Origin: Spiroplasma endosymbiont of Lonchoptera lutea
Lineage (GTDB): Bacteria > Bacillota_I > Bacilli_A > Mycoplasmatales > Nriv7
DNA length: 64,000 nt
NCBI RefSeq assembly: GCF_964019715.1
Contig: NZ_OZ026463.1
Coordinates: 1,252,220-1,316,219 of the forward strand
Direction of reading: 5' to 3'
A program made the translations under genes and the position numbers. The notes under the pieces are model-generated. The model was not told the origin of the DNA. It saw nothing but the letters and a program-made list of their open reading frames with translations, and did no database searches. Below, one piece after another: positions 32,420 to 43,106 of this stretch. Positions within the stretch are counted from its first letter, which is position 1. Each line of letters starts with the position of its first letter.

Positions 32420-32632
32420 ATGAGTATATTTGGATTAGTATTTTTTACGATTTTAACATTATTACTAGCATACTATATTGCGGTTAATATTTATCGGTTT
32501 TTTAAAGATAAAAAGAAATATGGTAGCGAAGCAAAGCAGTTGCCAAAAGATTTTACTTATGCACAACGAATATTTATTGCAAAGTTTAAGCGAAATTTAT
32601 TAGAACAAGATGAAAAAGAAATTAAAAAGTAG
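32420..32632 (+). CDS. Single-TM plectrovirus protein (70 aa)
   Basis: AAGGAG lies 8 bp before ATG 32420. One N-terminal hydrophobic segment (residues ~3-25) is followed by a basic tail (FKDKKKYG..., KFKRNLL). It is one of several small membrane proteins of the phage cluster; possibly structural or assembly-related. Confidence 0.6.
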   Translation: MSIFGLVFFTILTLLLAYYIAVNIYRFFKDKKKYGSEAKQLPKDFTYAQRIFIAKFKRNLLEQDEKEIKK

Positions 32633-32641
32633 GTTTAGAAA

Positions 32642-32791
32642 ATGTTTAAAAAAATAATTATTGAGTTAATTGAACTAATTTATCCAACTGCCGATTTACC
32701 ACCCCAAGTTGTATTTTTGTTTTCAATTTTAATAATTGTAATGCTCTTCTCGGCAATTATTTTTCTACTCTTTTGACCTTTTAAGCGGTAA
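32642..32791 (+). CDS. Single-TM plectrovirus protein (49 aa)
   Basis: ATG 32642 follows the previous stop by 9 bases, with GTAGGTTTAG in between. Residues ~22-46 form one TM segment (VVFLFSILIIVMLF). It ends FWPFKR. It is too short for a family call, but spacing and position fit the packed phage operon. Confidence 0.5.
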
Positions 32792-32796
32792 TTATT

Positions 32797-33027
32797 ATGT
32801 TTTTAGTTGCTTGAAAAGATTTAGATTGAGAAATGATAAAATCATATTTTTGAGATTTATTTATTCAAATTAAAGTTATTCCGGCGTGAGTTTCTGGTAA
32901 AGAAATTGATTTAACCAAAGAACTACTTTGACTTTTAATAGCCAATATTGCCTTTTGAATGGTATTAGTATTCATTATCTTATTTATGGTTATTTTATTT
33001 TATAAGGTTAAATCATATTTTGTTTAG
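32797..33027 (+). CDS. Single-TM plectrovirus protein (76 aa), Trp-rich
   Basis: ATG 32797 lies five bases after the previous stop. Seven Trp residues are present (MFLVAWKDLDW..., ELLWLL), six of them encoded by UGA. One long C-terminal hydrophobic segment runs over residues ~44-70. It could be a minor capsid protein; unproven. Confidence 0.5.
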
Positions 33028-33042
33028 AAAGGGGGTGATTAT

Positions 33043-33279
33043 ATGATTGGAACTTTCTTGGCCGATGCACCAGCAAAAATTACTGGTGAACAAGCGGTTA
33101 CTAACTTATGAAAAGCATTAATTACAGCGTTCGGTAATATTTGAACTGATATTATTGGTGGCAATATGCCAAATGTCGTTAATTTTTTTGCTACATATTG
33201 AGTTTTCTTGCTTGGCGTGATTATTGGTTTATTTTTAATCGCTTTCAAAATGTTTGAAAAATTAATGCCCGGCAGATAG
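33043..33279 (+). CDS. Probable plectrovirus major coat protein
   Basis: The 78-aa frame has GGGGGTGAT just before ATG 33043, the strongest ribosome binding site in the cluster. The layout is a short N-terminal part ending LADAPA (possible processing site), an amphipathic stretch, one TM helix (residues ~50-68, VFLLGVIIGLFLIAF) and a short basic C-terminus (FEKLMPGR). This matches filamentous-phage coat proteins, where the basic end faces the DNA. It is followed by a hairpin that may act as an attenuator, as expected for a highly expressed coat gene. Confidence 0.65.
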
Positions 33280-33360
33280 TAATAAAAATAAAGAAAATGT
33301 GATTTAAGTGATGCTATTGTTTAAAAAAATAAATTTAAGACTATATGATTTTGTGGCTTT

Positions 33361-33404
33361 AAATCGCACTTTATTTATTATTGCGTAATTCTATGGTGCG
33401 ATTT
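33361..33404 (+). terminator. Hairpin after the coat gene
   Basis: AAATCGCAC / GTGCGATTT form a 9-bp perfect stem with a 26-base loop, followed by TGCATT. It may partly terminate transcription between the coat gene and the assembly ATPase. A 25-codon frame (33311-33388) overlaps it and is not called. Confidence 0.5.
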
Positions 33405-33433
33405 TGCATTATTATAATCCCCAAAGTTGACGA

Positions 33434-34300
33434 ATGTTATTTGATATTATTTATTTATTAATTGCTTTGTATATTCTATATACTAAAATTTCTCATTTTT
33501 TTGCTCGTCGTAGTTTTATTAATTTCTTATTAAATTCACCCTTAAATTTAGTAATTGGTGCCTTAGGAACTGGAAAAACTGCTTTAATGGTTTTAGCTTC
33601 TTACTTATTAAGTGGTTGAAAAACGATTTCTACTTTTCCGATTACGGATAAACAAATGCTTTCATTAGGGCATATGTCTTTATTAGATTATAATTATCCG
33701 ATATTAGAAGAAAAGCATTTACTATTATGAGATGAAACCAACTTATTTTTAGAAGGAACTGACTATAAAGAAAATGATAGAGTAACTCAAGGTTTACAAG
33801 AATATTTCGCTTCGGCTCGACAATTTACCCATATTGTATTAGCAAGCGGACAACGAGCCGAACATATATGAGTTAAAGTTCGTGATATTGCGAATTCAAT
33901 AATTGTTGGCATTAGAAAAAAACCAGTTAGTATCTCTCGTCCTTATTTACAAGTTATTTACGGCACTTTTAAATCGGTAAGCGAATACGAACAATGACGA
34001 TTAACGCTAATTAATGCTAAAAATGATAAAAAAGGTCGCGAAATCAAGTATCGTAGCATTCCGGAATTAGACATTTATTTCTTTAAATTGAAAATTCCGA
34101 TGTCAATTTTAAACCTTTATGATAATAAATATTTATCATTCTTGCGTGAATTAAGTAATCGTGCTTTGAATGATAATTATCAGCATAAATTTTGAAATGA
34201 TAATGTGATGGATATTGAAGCATTAGAATATTTAAAAATGGAAAAATTTAGTAAGATACTTACTAAGTTAAAAAATAATCTGAAGAAGAAAAACAAGTAA
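33434..34300 (+). CDS. Phage assembly ATPase (pI/Zot-like)
   Basis: The 288-aa protein has an N-terminal TM segment (residues ~3-20), Walker A GALGTGKT (42-49) and a Walker B-like LLLWDE (96-101), followed by SARQFTHIVLASGQ. This layout matches the filamentous-phage pI/Zot family, which powers extrusion of virions through the host membrane. ATG 33434 has only a weak site upstream. UGA-Trp occurs several times. Confidence 0.75.
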
Positions 34301-34313
34301 AGGAGTTTAAAAA

Positions 34314-34640
34314 ATGGAAAACTTAGAAAAAATGGCTAGTTTAATTGGCGATATGTTTTATAAAGTTTTTGATTTAATTTGAACTTTAACCATTCCTGGA
34401 ACAGATATTCGCATTATTATTTTTCCGCTAATTATGCTTGTGATAAATCTTGTAATTGGTGGCATTTTAGGTATTCATATTGAACGACCAAAAGTTGGTT
34501 TTCGTAAAAAATATCAAAAATCAGTTGCTAATTGAGGAGCTAAGAAAAAATCATCTAGTGGTTCAATTAAGAAGTTTAGTGGTAATAGCCCTAAAAATAG
34601 ACCATGAGTTAACCAGCACGGACGGCGAATAAAAAGGTAG
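34314..34640 (+). CDS. Plectrovirus membrane protein with basic tail (108 aa)
   Basis: AAGGAG lies before ATG 34314. Hydrophobic segments run over residues ~20-35 and 36-55 (IIIFPLIMLVINLVIGG). A strongly basic Ser/Lys-rich tail follows (KKKSSSGSIKKF, ending QHGRRIKR), which could contact DNA. Probably a minor coat protein; the family was not confirmed. Confidence 0.55.
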
Positions 34641-34649
34641 GTTTAGAAA

Positions 34650-34895
34650 ATGTTTAAATTAATAATATTATTTATTCTTGTTGCTGTTTTTTCTATTTTT
34701 GTTTTAAACGACTTTTTAGGTTTATGAGCCTATGTGCGTGAGGGTTTAGAATATTTTAATAAAGTTCTATCAAATAATATTAAAATTTTAGATTTGTTTA
34801 AACCAATGATTAGGTTATTTTCTCAACATCCGATTTTCCAAATTTTAGAAACGATTTGCATTTTATCAACAATATATTTAATTTTAAGGAGTTAA
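34650..34895 (+). CDS. Plectrovirus membrane protein (81 aa)
   Basis: ATG 34650 lies nine bases after the previous stop, with GTAGGTTTAG upstream as for the gene at 32642. The N-terminus is hydrophobic (MFKLIILFILVAVFSIFVL), and a second short hydrophobic segment lies at the C-terminus. Could be a signal-anchored minor virion protein. Confidence 0.5.
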
Positions 34896-34898
34896 AAA

Positions 34899-35222
34899 AT
34901 GAAAAAGTTAAAGAAAATATTAGGTATTAAATGATTTAAAAGTGTTTTAGGTTTTATACATTTTTTTATTATACTTCATAGCTTTATCGTTATAATTTGA
35001 GTGTTTTTAACAAGAATTAGAACTAACACAGATGAGTTTTTTAAAGATTTTATATTGTTTGATTTTCAAAATGTATTTTTTAAGGTGTATTTTTGATTAT
35101 TAATGGTTTATTTGTTAATGACAGTTGTTAAGTTAATTATTAAGCGTTTTTATTTTAATAAAGTAGTTAGAAAACATCAAAAAGAAGTTATTAATATTTC
35201 TGAATGTCCATTATATTATTAA
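34899..35222 (+). CDS. Plectrovirus membrane protein (107 aa)
   Basis: The AAGGAG inside the 3' end of the previous gene serves ATG 34899. Two hydrophobic segments (residues ~18-38 and 62-82) flank a loop; the tail is basic. Not recognised beyond its position in the phage cluster. Confidence 0.5.
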
Positions 35223-35277
35223 TATAAATTCTCTCATGCTTTTAAAGCAATAAAAGAGAGTTTTAAGTCGTGATGAG

Positions 35278-37185
35278 ATGCATAAGATTATTTCTTGATT
35301 TATTATAATGTTTATTAGTTTGGTACCGTTAGGGGCGTTTTTTGATACAAAACAACCACCAAAACCTAATATGGAACAATTCTTTATGAAACGACAAAAA
35401 CGAGCCACAAACCCTAGTCAATGTGGTGAAAGTTGCGAATTAGAGTTTTCCAAGATTGATAAAAGTGCTTGAATAATTAGTGGTTACGGCGGGGGTTCAT
35501 ATCATTTAGAAATTGATGCTACTAATTTAAAGCTTTCGAGTGATTTTGATATTCAAATAGGTAATGGCGATTTTGTTCAAAGACCAGCCCTTCAATTATT
35601 TGTTGACAAAGATAGTGCTGGTTATAATCAAATTAATAACTTTTATCGTTCTAATGGCTCTTATAAGTCCAAGCCTTTTAAAGAATTTTATTTTATTGAT
35701 AATTTAATTAATTTTAAAGTATTTCTTAATAAGAAAGTTCCGCAAGGTCTTAACACGAAAATATTTCATATCACTTCATTTTCAGCGGAAATGCCTCCTT
35801 TACCAGAAAAAGATAACGAGCAACCGTTACCCTTGGAAATAACTAAAAAAGATGGTGAATATCAGTATAATCAGTTTCAAGATAAACTTGATTATTTGAT
35901 GATACAACGCCGAGATTTTGATAAATTTAATTATAGTTATTTATATTGAGTTCCCGTTTTTAATTTCTTTGACGATAATTTTAAATATATGAGTGAAATT
36001 TCAATTAAATTAAATGGTTTTAAACAGAATAGTAAATTTAGTTTAAGTCGCAAAAATTCATATCCACTTGGTTTCATTGAAAAAGTTATTTTTAGAGAAC
36101 TTTCCTTTTCTAGTTTTGGTGATGTTATTACTATAAAAACTGAGCATGGTAGCATTGTGGGTTGTAATGAGTTTTTAGAAAATGGTAAATCACTTTGAAA
36201 ATCTGGCTCACAAACAAGTTTTGGAGGAGATTTTATTAATACCTTTTTTGGACAAATTAATTATTATGGTAATACTTTCCATTTTTTACGCTATGATGAT
36301 AAATTAAAGACTGATTTTAAAGATTTTATGCTCCATTATCAAAAACATTTAACTGTTGATTTTATTAATGGTTTATTTAACAAAATTTATAAAGTTTTAG
36401 GTGGTTTTTTCGTACAATTCTTTTATGCAAGTTTTGATATGGATGTTTCTACTTATGTAGAATTAGATTACAAAGGAATGCCACAAATCCCTAAAAATGT
36501 TTTACAAATGGGTTTTTTCTACCGTTCCTTAATTACTTTTTATCCCAAACAATATTTAATTAATTTTGGTTCAACAATCCAAAATAGTAAGAATATGATT
36601 TTTCGTTCTTATTTCTTTGTTAAAGATAAACAAATTGTCAATGGTTTTAATACTGGTAAAAGTTCTTATCAAATAGATTTTAATGTTTTAAAAGCGTATG
36701 ATAACCAATTATGAAACGCTACTAGTAATAAACTTAAACTGCATTTTTATAACGCTAAAGTTGATGTGATGTATGGAATTAATATTTTTACACTGACTTT
36801 TCCGCTATATAAAAAGAAAGGTGAAAGCACCGAATACCATTATTCTTTATACGATTTTAACATTTTGAATTCAACGGCTTTTATTGGCGGTGGAATAAGT
36901 GGTAATATGGATGATTTAATTCCAACACCCAGCTGTTCTTATTGAGGTTTATTTAGTGCCATATCTTGTGGTATTCAACACGCTTCTGTTAGTGTGTTGA
37001 ATTGATTACTTGGTATTTCTCGAATTAATCTTTTAATTCGCCCTATTGCAGATATTGCTAAAACAACGATTAATTTTACCAAAACTGCCTTTCCGGTGTT
37101 TGAAGTTATCCCGGCATTTCAGATGTTATTTGAATTTGTAGCGCCATTAGCAATCTTATTAATGATATTAAAAAAGTTCTCTTAA
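35278..37185 (+). CDS. Plectrovirus adsorption/minor coat protein (635 aa)
   Basis: ATG 35278 gives an N-terminal hydrophobic segment (residues ~4-22, signal-like), then a large extracellular-type region and, at the C-terminus, hydrophobic stretches (~565-590 and 615-632). This is the layout of the filamentous-phage pIII-type adsorption protein: largest gene, secreted, C-terminally anchored. Residues ~140-180 contain FIDNLINFKVF and ITSFSAEMP, shared with the partial gene at the window start. The middle is rich in aromatic residues. Several UGA-Trp codons break it in standard translation. The ribosome binding site is weak. Confidence 0.7.
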
Positions 37186-37238
37186 ATATTGCCAATATTT
37201 TTTATAATATAATTCCTTTGAAAGGAGGATTTTTCTTT

Positions 37239-37256
37239 ATGCGAAAATTTTTATCA
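37239..37256 (+). pseudogene. Start of a gene cut off by IS-B
   Basis: A strong AAAGGAGG stands 10 bp before ATG 37239, followed by MRKFLS, the kind of start seen in secreted proteins, and then the IS-B terminus at 37257. The rest of the gene is missing here. It may be the last phage gene or a host gene. Confidence 0.45.
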
Positions 37257-37597
37257 GCTGAATTATACTTGTAAGTGCAAGTAAATAAAATTGCAAAAGA
37301 TTTCATATAAAAATTTCATGATGCTAAGTTTATTTTAGAAAAAGTAAATTTAAGGAGTTTTTATATGGGATACAAACATCTTGGCATAGATGAAAGAATT
37401 TATATTGAGAATCAATTGAAATTTAAAGTAAAAATTAGTGAAATAGCTAAAAATCTTAATCGAAGTATTAGTACTATTAATCGAGAAGTTAATAGAAATG
37501 CCAAATTGTAAAGTTAAGTGCAACTAAATTATTTTTCTAACCAAATATTCGATTGGCGAAAGATAATTTAGTTGCACTTAACTTTACAATTTGGTAT
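37257..37597 (+). mobile_element. IS-B remnants ending in a palindrome
   Basis: Bases 37257-37500 are the first 244 bp of IS-B on the plus strand, including the transposase start (37365). From 37501 the minus-strand IS-B 3' end begins, runs 64 bp, then jumps at ATAATTTAG to the plus-strand IS-B 3' end. This leaves a roughly 31-bp inverted repeat around a short loop. No transposase can be made. Confidence 0.82.
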
Positions 37598-37599
37598 TT

Positions 37600-37941
37600 T
37601 TAAACAAAGTTATAATAAAATTCTTTGCTCTTAGTAATCGCTTCACTAACAAAATTATAATTTGTTATTATTTCAAGTTTTTCTTTAAATTCTAAAATAT
37701 TATTATTTTCAACTAAACTAACTAAACTATCAATATTTTCTTTAGAAATGTTAGCATTACGATTTTCACTCATACAAGAAAGATAAACTAAAAGTTTAGG
37801 AAACATATTATTATCCCCATTTTTAGTTTGTAAACATATCATCTTAAAAAACTTCGCTTTTAATACAATATCATCTTTAATATTTTCATTGATATCTTGT
37901 TTAATTTGATTAGTAATAACAGTTTTAATATCTTGTGGCAT
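37600..37941 (-). CDS. Hypothetical soluble protein (113 aa)
   Basis: ATG 37941 has GGAGGAG 6 bp upstream. The protein is hydrophilic and helical (MPQDIKTVITNQIKQDINENI..., ending EFYYNFV), with no membrane segment and no recognised motif. It stands alone between the IS-B remnant and the tyrS terminator, running away from that terminator. It may be phage-derived cargo or a host gene. Confidence 0.55.
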   Translation of the reverse strand: MPQDIKTVITNQIKQDINENIKDDIVLKAKFFKMICLQTKNGDNNMFPKLLVYLSCMSENRNANISKENIDSLVSLVENNNILEFKEKLEIITNYNFVSEAITKSKEFYYNFV

Positions 37942-37988
37942 AATGCTCCTCCATTTTTAAGCAATTTTCTTTAAACAAATTATTAAAA

Positions 37989-38023
37989 AAATAAAGAAGC
38001 TTAATCATTAAGCTTCTTTATTT
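37989..38023. terminator. Terminator downstream of tyrS
   Basis: A 16-bp stem with a 3-base loop (AAATAAAGAAGCTTAA-TCA-TTAAGCTTCTTTATTT) has T runs on both strands. It lies about 120 bp after the tyrS stop and upstream of the hypothetical gene. Confidence 0.85.
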
Positions 38024-38145
38024 TTTATTATTACAAAATACATTTCTAACTGCTAAATTCTATTTAAAATTATATACAAATTATGCAATAAAATATTTAA
38101 AAAAACAAGATAAATTTTTATGAAAATAACTTATTGTTTTAAACA

Positions 38146-39393
38146 TTAATGACTATTAACTTCAACAATATAATAATGTTGTTTACCTTTACGAATAAAA
38201 ATTATTTTATTATATAGCAATTTATCTTTAGATAATATATAGTTTTCATCAGTAATCAGTTGCTCATTAACATAAATAGCATTACTCTTTAATAGTTCCC
38301 GAACTTGAGTTTTAGAACTACATACTTCAAGTAATAAAAGTAAATCAATAAGTTTATGTTCTTGACTAACAGTTATTCACGGAACAGAATTTTTCATTTG
38401 TTGAATTTCACTCATTTGTAATTGCATAACTTTTTGTGAAAATAATGCTTCACTAATATTAATCGCCATCATAACTTCTTGTTGGGAATGAACAAAAGCA
38501 ACAATTTCTTTTGCTAATACCTTTTGGGCATGTCTTTTAGCCTTATTAACATTATGTTTTGCCATTATTTGCAAAATATCATCTAATGATAACAAAGTTA
38601 ATCATTTTAAAAGTTTTTCAACATCAGCATCATTTTGATTAACAAAAAACTGATACAAAATATATGGGGATGTTAAATTAGCATCTAACCAAATTGTTCC
38701 TTGCTCAGTTTTACCAAACTTAACACCATTACTTTGCGTTAATAATTCAATCGTTAACCCACTTGCTAAATGATTATCTTGTTCTTTTTTACGAATCAAT
38801 TCAATTCCAGCAGTAATATTCCCTCATTGGTCACTACCACCAATTTGCACTAAACATTGATAATTCTTATATAAATACCAAAAATCATATGCTTGTAAAA
38901 GCATATAAGAAAATTCAGTATAAGAAATTCCTGTTGCGAGTCTTGTTTTAATTGATTCCTTATCAAGCATATAATTAATCGTAAACTCTTTCCCCAAATC
39001 TCTTAAATAATCAATTAAATTTAATTTTGCTATTCAATCATCATTATTTAAAACTTTAATATTATGATCTAATAATTTATCTAATTGTAAAGCAAGCGCA
39101 TCACTATTTAATTTTACTGTTTTAGCATCTAACAATTTTCTTTCTTCAACTTTAAAACTCGGATCACCAATCATTGCCGTGGCTCCACCAATAACAGCAA
39201 GCGGTTTAAAACCCGCTAATGAAAAGCGATATAATAAAACAATTTGTAATAAATGCCCCACATGCAATGATGTTGCTGTTGGATCAATACCACAATAAAC
39301 ACTAGCATTACTATTCTTAGCCTGTTTTATTTTTTCACTATTAGTAACTTGTTTTAAAAGTCCTCGGGCTTGCAATTCTTCTAAAAATTCCAT
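38146..39393 (-). CDS. tyrS: Tyrosyl-tRNA synthetase
   Basis: The 415-aa class I synthetase has HVGH (residues 44-47) as the HIGH motif, YCGIDPTA before it, GGSDQWGN, and KFGKT (225-229) as the KMSKS equivalent typical of bacterial TyrRS. A C-terminal S4-like RNA-binding domain follows ([18 protein letters not shown]). It charges tRNA-Tyr. The ATG has AAGAATGG upstream. UGA-Trp codons occur in the middle. It is the last gene of a minus-strand group pncB - hypothetical - tyrS. Confidence 0.95.
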
Positions 39394-39411
39394 TTCTTAC
39401 CATTCTTTCTC

Positions 39412-40050
39412 TTATTTTTGTTTTTCATCAATTAAATTAACAATGCCCCGATTTTTTTCAGTAACTTGCTGTTGATCATAAAATTTACTAGCGCGTTGAT
39501 GAATATCATTAAAACGATTAACATAACTTTGCGCCCGAATATAACTAGTATCATCATAATGTGCATCATTAGTTGCTAAATTAACACTGTTATCACTTTT
39601 TCGATTAATAAAATCAATTGGAATTGGATTAACATTTCTTGTCATATTTCTTCCTTCAACATATATTGAAAAATCTTGATATTTTTGAATTTTACGATTA
39701 ATAATTTCTTGCTGAACATGCTCATTAACATATTCTTCAATTGAACTATAAGTCTTTGTTGTTCTAACTAATGATTGTGGTCTAATACTATAAATATTAT
39801 TTACTAATGAAAAATCTTTTGGTTTATCACTAGCAATATTTGCTTTATTAGCATTAGAACCTGTAATTGGTGAAATAATCTCTGTTGGTTCATAACCATA
39901 TACTTGCTTTTGTTGCATTCAATTTCTTTGTTTACGACGATTTTCAGCAATTTTTGACTCTGCAATTTTTTGCTGATGACTATTTTCTTCATAAAGTTTT
40001 GATAATGAACCATTTAATCCATATTTAATTTTAAAATCATTAGTATTCAT
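39412..40050 (-). CDS. Hypothetical protein (212 aa)
   Basis: The frame starts at ATG 40050 with GGAGGGTC upstream (MNTNDFKIKYGLNG) and crosses one UGA-Trp. The protein is hydrophilic, Asn/Gln/Ser-rich and lacks membrane segments. An N-terminal helical stretch (QQKIAESKIAENRRKQRN) could be a coiled coil; the C-terminus ends NLIDEKQK. No family was recognised. It lies 18 bp before tyrS and 56 bp after pncB, so it is likely co-transcribed. Confidence 0.65.
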
Positions 40051-40106
40051 TATGACCCTCCTTTTAAAAGAAGCATTCGTTCTTTTAAATTATAACATAA
40101 TCAAAA

Positions 40107-41159
40107 TTAGATTTTTTGTACTAACTTATCATTTTCAATATTTTCACGACCAACTTTAGCAAAATTTTTATTATTTAATTGCACTAAATCACCAGTAAAA
40201 TGAATATCAAACTTACCAATAGTTGCTCCCACACCATAAAAATCTACGGGGGTATTATCACTAGCAAATCAACTAATCTTCGCTTTATCAAATCCAGAAC
40301 TAACAATAATTTTTACATTATTAAAACCTTCATCATCCATTGCTTTTCTTAAAGCCTTAATTAAAATTGGATTTATACCCATAATATTTTCATTATAATA
40401 TTTCTCTTGATTTTCTTTAACAGTAAAATATTTATCAACTAAACTAATGCTAGTATCAACCCGAACAGCACTAAGACGATTTTGAAAATGACGACATACT
40501 TTTAAACTAGTATTAATAACATCATTATCAAAATCAACTAATACTACTAACTTATCATTAGGAAATAATTCACTATAAGCTTCTAAAGATTTAATAATAT
40601 CACCATTAAAACCATGAATTAAAGCGTGGGGCATTGTCCCAACCAATATTTCTTGATTATTTCATCATTCAGTTTGTGCTCTCGTAACTTGTGATTTAAT
40701 ACCAGCAATATATGCAGCATAACCATCACCTTGTTGATTAAGATAGTCATCATTACGATCAAACATAAAGATGATTGGTTTATCATTACTAACTTTTAAA
40801 ATCTCATTACAATTAGTAGCAACACTACTTCTTCTTGCTAAAATGCCATCAATAATTCCTTCTAAGTAACCAAATAAATGATAAGGACCGGTTATTTTTA
40901 AAACCGGAATATTAGCTTTAATAATATCACCATCATTTAAAGCATAAACAGATATTTTTTCTAATGGCGTTACAAATTCTTTCAATAATGCCACAATTTC
41001 ATCAATACCACAAAGCATAACATTATCTTGTCTTTGAAAAAATTGCATCGTAACAATATTATTAGGAAAATACTTTTTAAGAATTTTTTGGGTTTTTAAA
41101 AAATAAATCGCACTATAATAGCCTTCTTTAATACGAACATCAAATTTAAATTTTGTCAT
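40107..41159 (-). CDS. pncB: Nicotinate phosphoribosyltransferase
   Basis: The 350-aa protein matches the shorter nicotinate phosphoribosyltransferases of Mollicutes. It has KISVYALNDGDII, ILARRSSVATN, GTMPHALIHGF (His/substrate site), VLVDFDND and a C-terminal YGVGATIGKFD loop. It converts nicotinate and PRPP to nicotinate mononucleotide, the entry to NAD. GAGG precedes the ATG. It heads the minus-strand unit with the 39412 gene and tyrS. Confidence 0.85.
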
Positions 41160-41385
41160 TTAAATAGCCTCAAATCTCTTATATAATTATTAGTTTTAAT
41201 ATATCAATTTTACTACTTAATAAATATTGTAATATAGTTTTTAAGAAAATTTCTTTTTTTGATTACAAATTTTGCTATTCTTATCATCAAATTATCCTTT
41301 ACTATTTCTTTTCTTGAATAATATTATATCAAAGTTTATAATTGATTAATAAACAAAATAGAGATTTTTGTGAGGTGTAAAATTA

Positions 41386-42219
41386 ATGAAGCAATACATT
41401 ATCTTAGTGGACTCAGCAACTGGTTATGATGAAGAACAGGCAAAAGAACATAATATGGCATTTGTTCCTTTAATGATAAATATTAACAATAAAACTATTG
41501 CTGACAATAACAAAGAAATTACTATTGATAAATTTTATAAAATTTTAGAAACTGAACCAATTAAAACCAGTCAAACGCCACCAGGAATTTTAAAAGAAAA
41601 ATGAGATGAACTACTACAAGAATATGAACAAATTCTTTTCTTTCCAATTTCTTCCCATCTATCAGGACAATATCAAAGTGCAATATTACTAGCTCAAGAT
41701 AATGTTTATAAAAACAAAGTCTATATAATTGATAGCGAAGCAGTTGGCGACATTAATAAAGAAATGATTAACCGCGCAAAACTATTTTTACAAGAACGAC
41801 CTATTAATGAATTACAAGGTTTTATTGATGAACAGAAAACAAAATATTGTGCCTTCATTCTTCCATATCAATTAGATACATTGGTTCGTGGTGGTAGAAT
41901 TAGCAGTGCTGCTGCTACCCTAGCTAATTTATTGAAAATTAAACCAATCCTAGAATTTAATGGTTTTATTGATAAATTTGATAAAACCAGAACATTTAAA
42001 AAAGCAATTAAAGAAGTTTTAAAAGAAATCAAAAAACGCTATGACAGTGCTGGCGAATTAACAATTATGCATTCATTATGTGATACGGAATTAAAAGAAG
42101 AAGTAATTAAAATCATTACTAAAGAAAAATTTACAATTAAACATATGAGTTTAATATCTAATGTTATTGCTGCTCACACCGGATATAATACATTTGTACT
42201 TGTATATTGAATAAAGTAA
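41386..42219 (+). CDS. DegV family fatty-acid-binding protein (1)
   Basis: The 277-aa protein starts with the DegV signature: IILVDSATGYDEEQ, then KTSQTPPG, FPISSHLSGQYQSA and a second domain with LDTLVRGGRISSAAATLANLLKIKPIL. DegV/FakB proteins bind a fatty acid for phosphorylation by FakA. The canonical serine region (TSQPS) is TSQTP here. GAGGTG precedes the ATG. The next gene is a paralogue 11 bp downstream. Confidence 0.85.
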
Positions 42220-42230
42220 AGGAGAAAAAA

Positions 42231-43091
42231 ATGTCTAACACAAATAAGAAAATTGCTATTATTGTTGACTCATCTAGCAACCTTGACCTTACAACGCTAA
42301 AAGAAAAAAATATTAATATCATTCCTTTATTAATAAGTTTTGAAGATAAAACTGAAATTGAAGATACCACTAGTGATATTAAAAAATCTAATTTTTATGC
42401 TCGTGTTAAAAATGGTGAATATACTAAAACTAGTCAACCATCACCGGGGAAACTAATGAGCTTATGGCGAAAACTACTAGCTGAAGGAAATGATGAAATT
42501 ATCTTTATTCCGATTGCTAAAGGATTATCTGGTCAATACCAAAATGCCTATATGTTATCACAAGAAAGTGAATTTAAAAACCGCGTTCATATTATTGATA
42601 CTAACGGCGCTGCTACATTTAATAATACATTAGCAATCAAAGCTACTGAAATTGTAGCTAATGGGGGCAACATTAATGATATTAATAAAATGGTAACCCA
42701 AGTTAAAAAAAATAGTTTAATTTACATTATCCCTGAAGATATCTCGCGACTTTCTAAAGGTGGTCGTGCCAAATCTGTTGTTGCTTCCCTAATAAGTTTA
42801 ATCCGCGTTAAAGTCATTATTAAATTCGGAGAAATATCGGAAAAAAGTGGAATTGCCAGAACCTTAAACAACGCTATTGAAAGTGTAATCACAAAAATTA
42901 AAGAATTTATTAAAAATGAAAATTATATCTTAGAAATTCTCACATCACAATGTGATAAAAAGGTCACCACAATTATTAACAAAATTATAACCAACCACCC
43001 TGAACTTAAAATCAAAAAAGCATTCCTCCCTAACTGCTTTGTCAGTCATGCCGGTGTTAACTCCGTAGGAATTATTGTTGTTAAACAATAA
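42231..43091 (+). CDS. DegV family fatty-acid-binding protein (2)
   Basis: The 286-aa protein starts at ATG 42231 (MSNTNKKIAIIVDSSSNLDL). The AAAGGAG at 42218-42224 decides this start; an in-frame ATG at 42207 lies inside the previous gene. It carries KTSQPSPGKL, IPIAKGLSGQYQNA and ISRLSKGGRAKSVVASL. It probably binds a fatty acid for the FakA/FakB pathway. It is paired with the upstream copy, which differs enough to suggest another ligand preference. Confidence 0.85.
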   Translation: MSNTNKKIAIIVDSSSNLDLTTLKEKNINIIPLLISFEDKTEIEDTTSDIKKSNFYARVKNGEYTKTSQPSPGKLMSLWRKLLAEGNDEIIFIPIAKGLSGQYQNAYMLSQESEFKNRVHIIDTNGAATFNNTLAIKATEIVANGGNINDINKMVTQVKKNSLIYIIPEDISRLSKGGRAKSVVASLISLIRVKVIIKFGEISEKSGIARTLNNAIESVITKIKEFIKNENYILEILTSQCDKKVTTIINKIITNHPELKIKKAFLPNCFVSHAGVNSVGIIVVKQ

Positions 43092-43106
43092 AAAAAATTA
43101 ACAAAG

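Larger units (their letters stand above)
30801..37256 (+). mobile_element. Plectrovirus (SpV1-like) prophage, right end cut by IS-B
   Basis: About thirteen tightly packed genes all run on the plus strand. Among them are an HUH Rep, a small coat-like protein, an assembly ATPase of the pI/Zot type and a 635-aa adsorption-type protein, with many 50-110 aa single-TM proteins. This is the gene order of Spiroplasma filamentous phages. A GC-rich hairpin cluster precedes Rep. The left boundary is uncertain, somewhere between the rpsD promoter (30733) and 30801. The right end is interrupted at 37257 by IS-B debris. No integrase is seen. Confidence 0.8.

Noticed and set aside
33311-33388. 25-codon ORF between coat and assembly ATPase
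   Set aside because: No convincing ribosome binding site, and it runs into a hairpin that is better explained as an attenuator.
35937-36155. Minus-strand ORFs inside the phage adsorption gene (also 35211-35408)
   Set aside because: No start signals, and the plus-strand frame is continuous with clear protein features.
42207-42230. Upstream ATG for the second DegV gene
   Set aside because: It lies inside the first DegV gene and before the AAAGGAG that serves the start at 42231.
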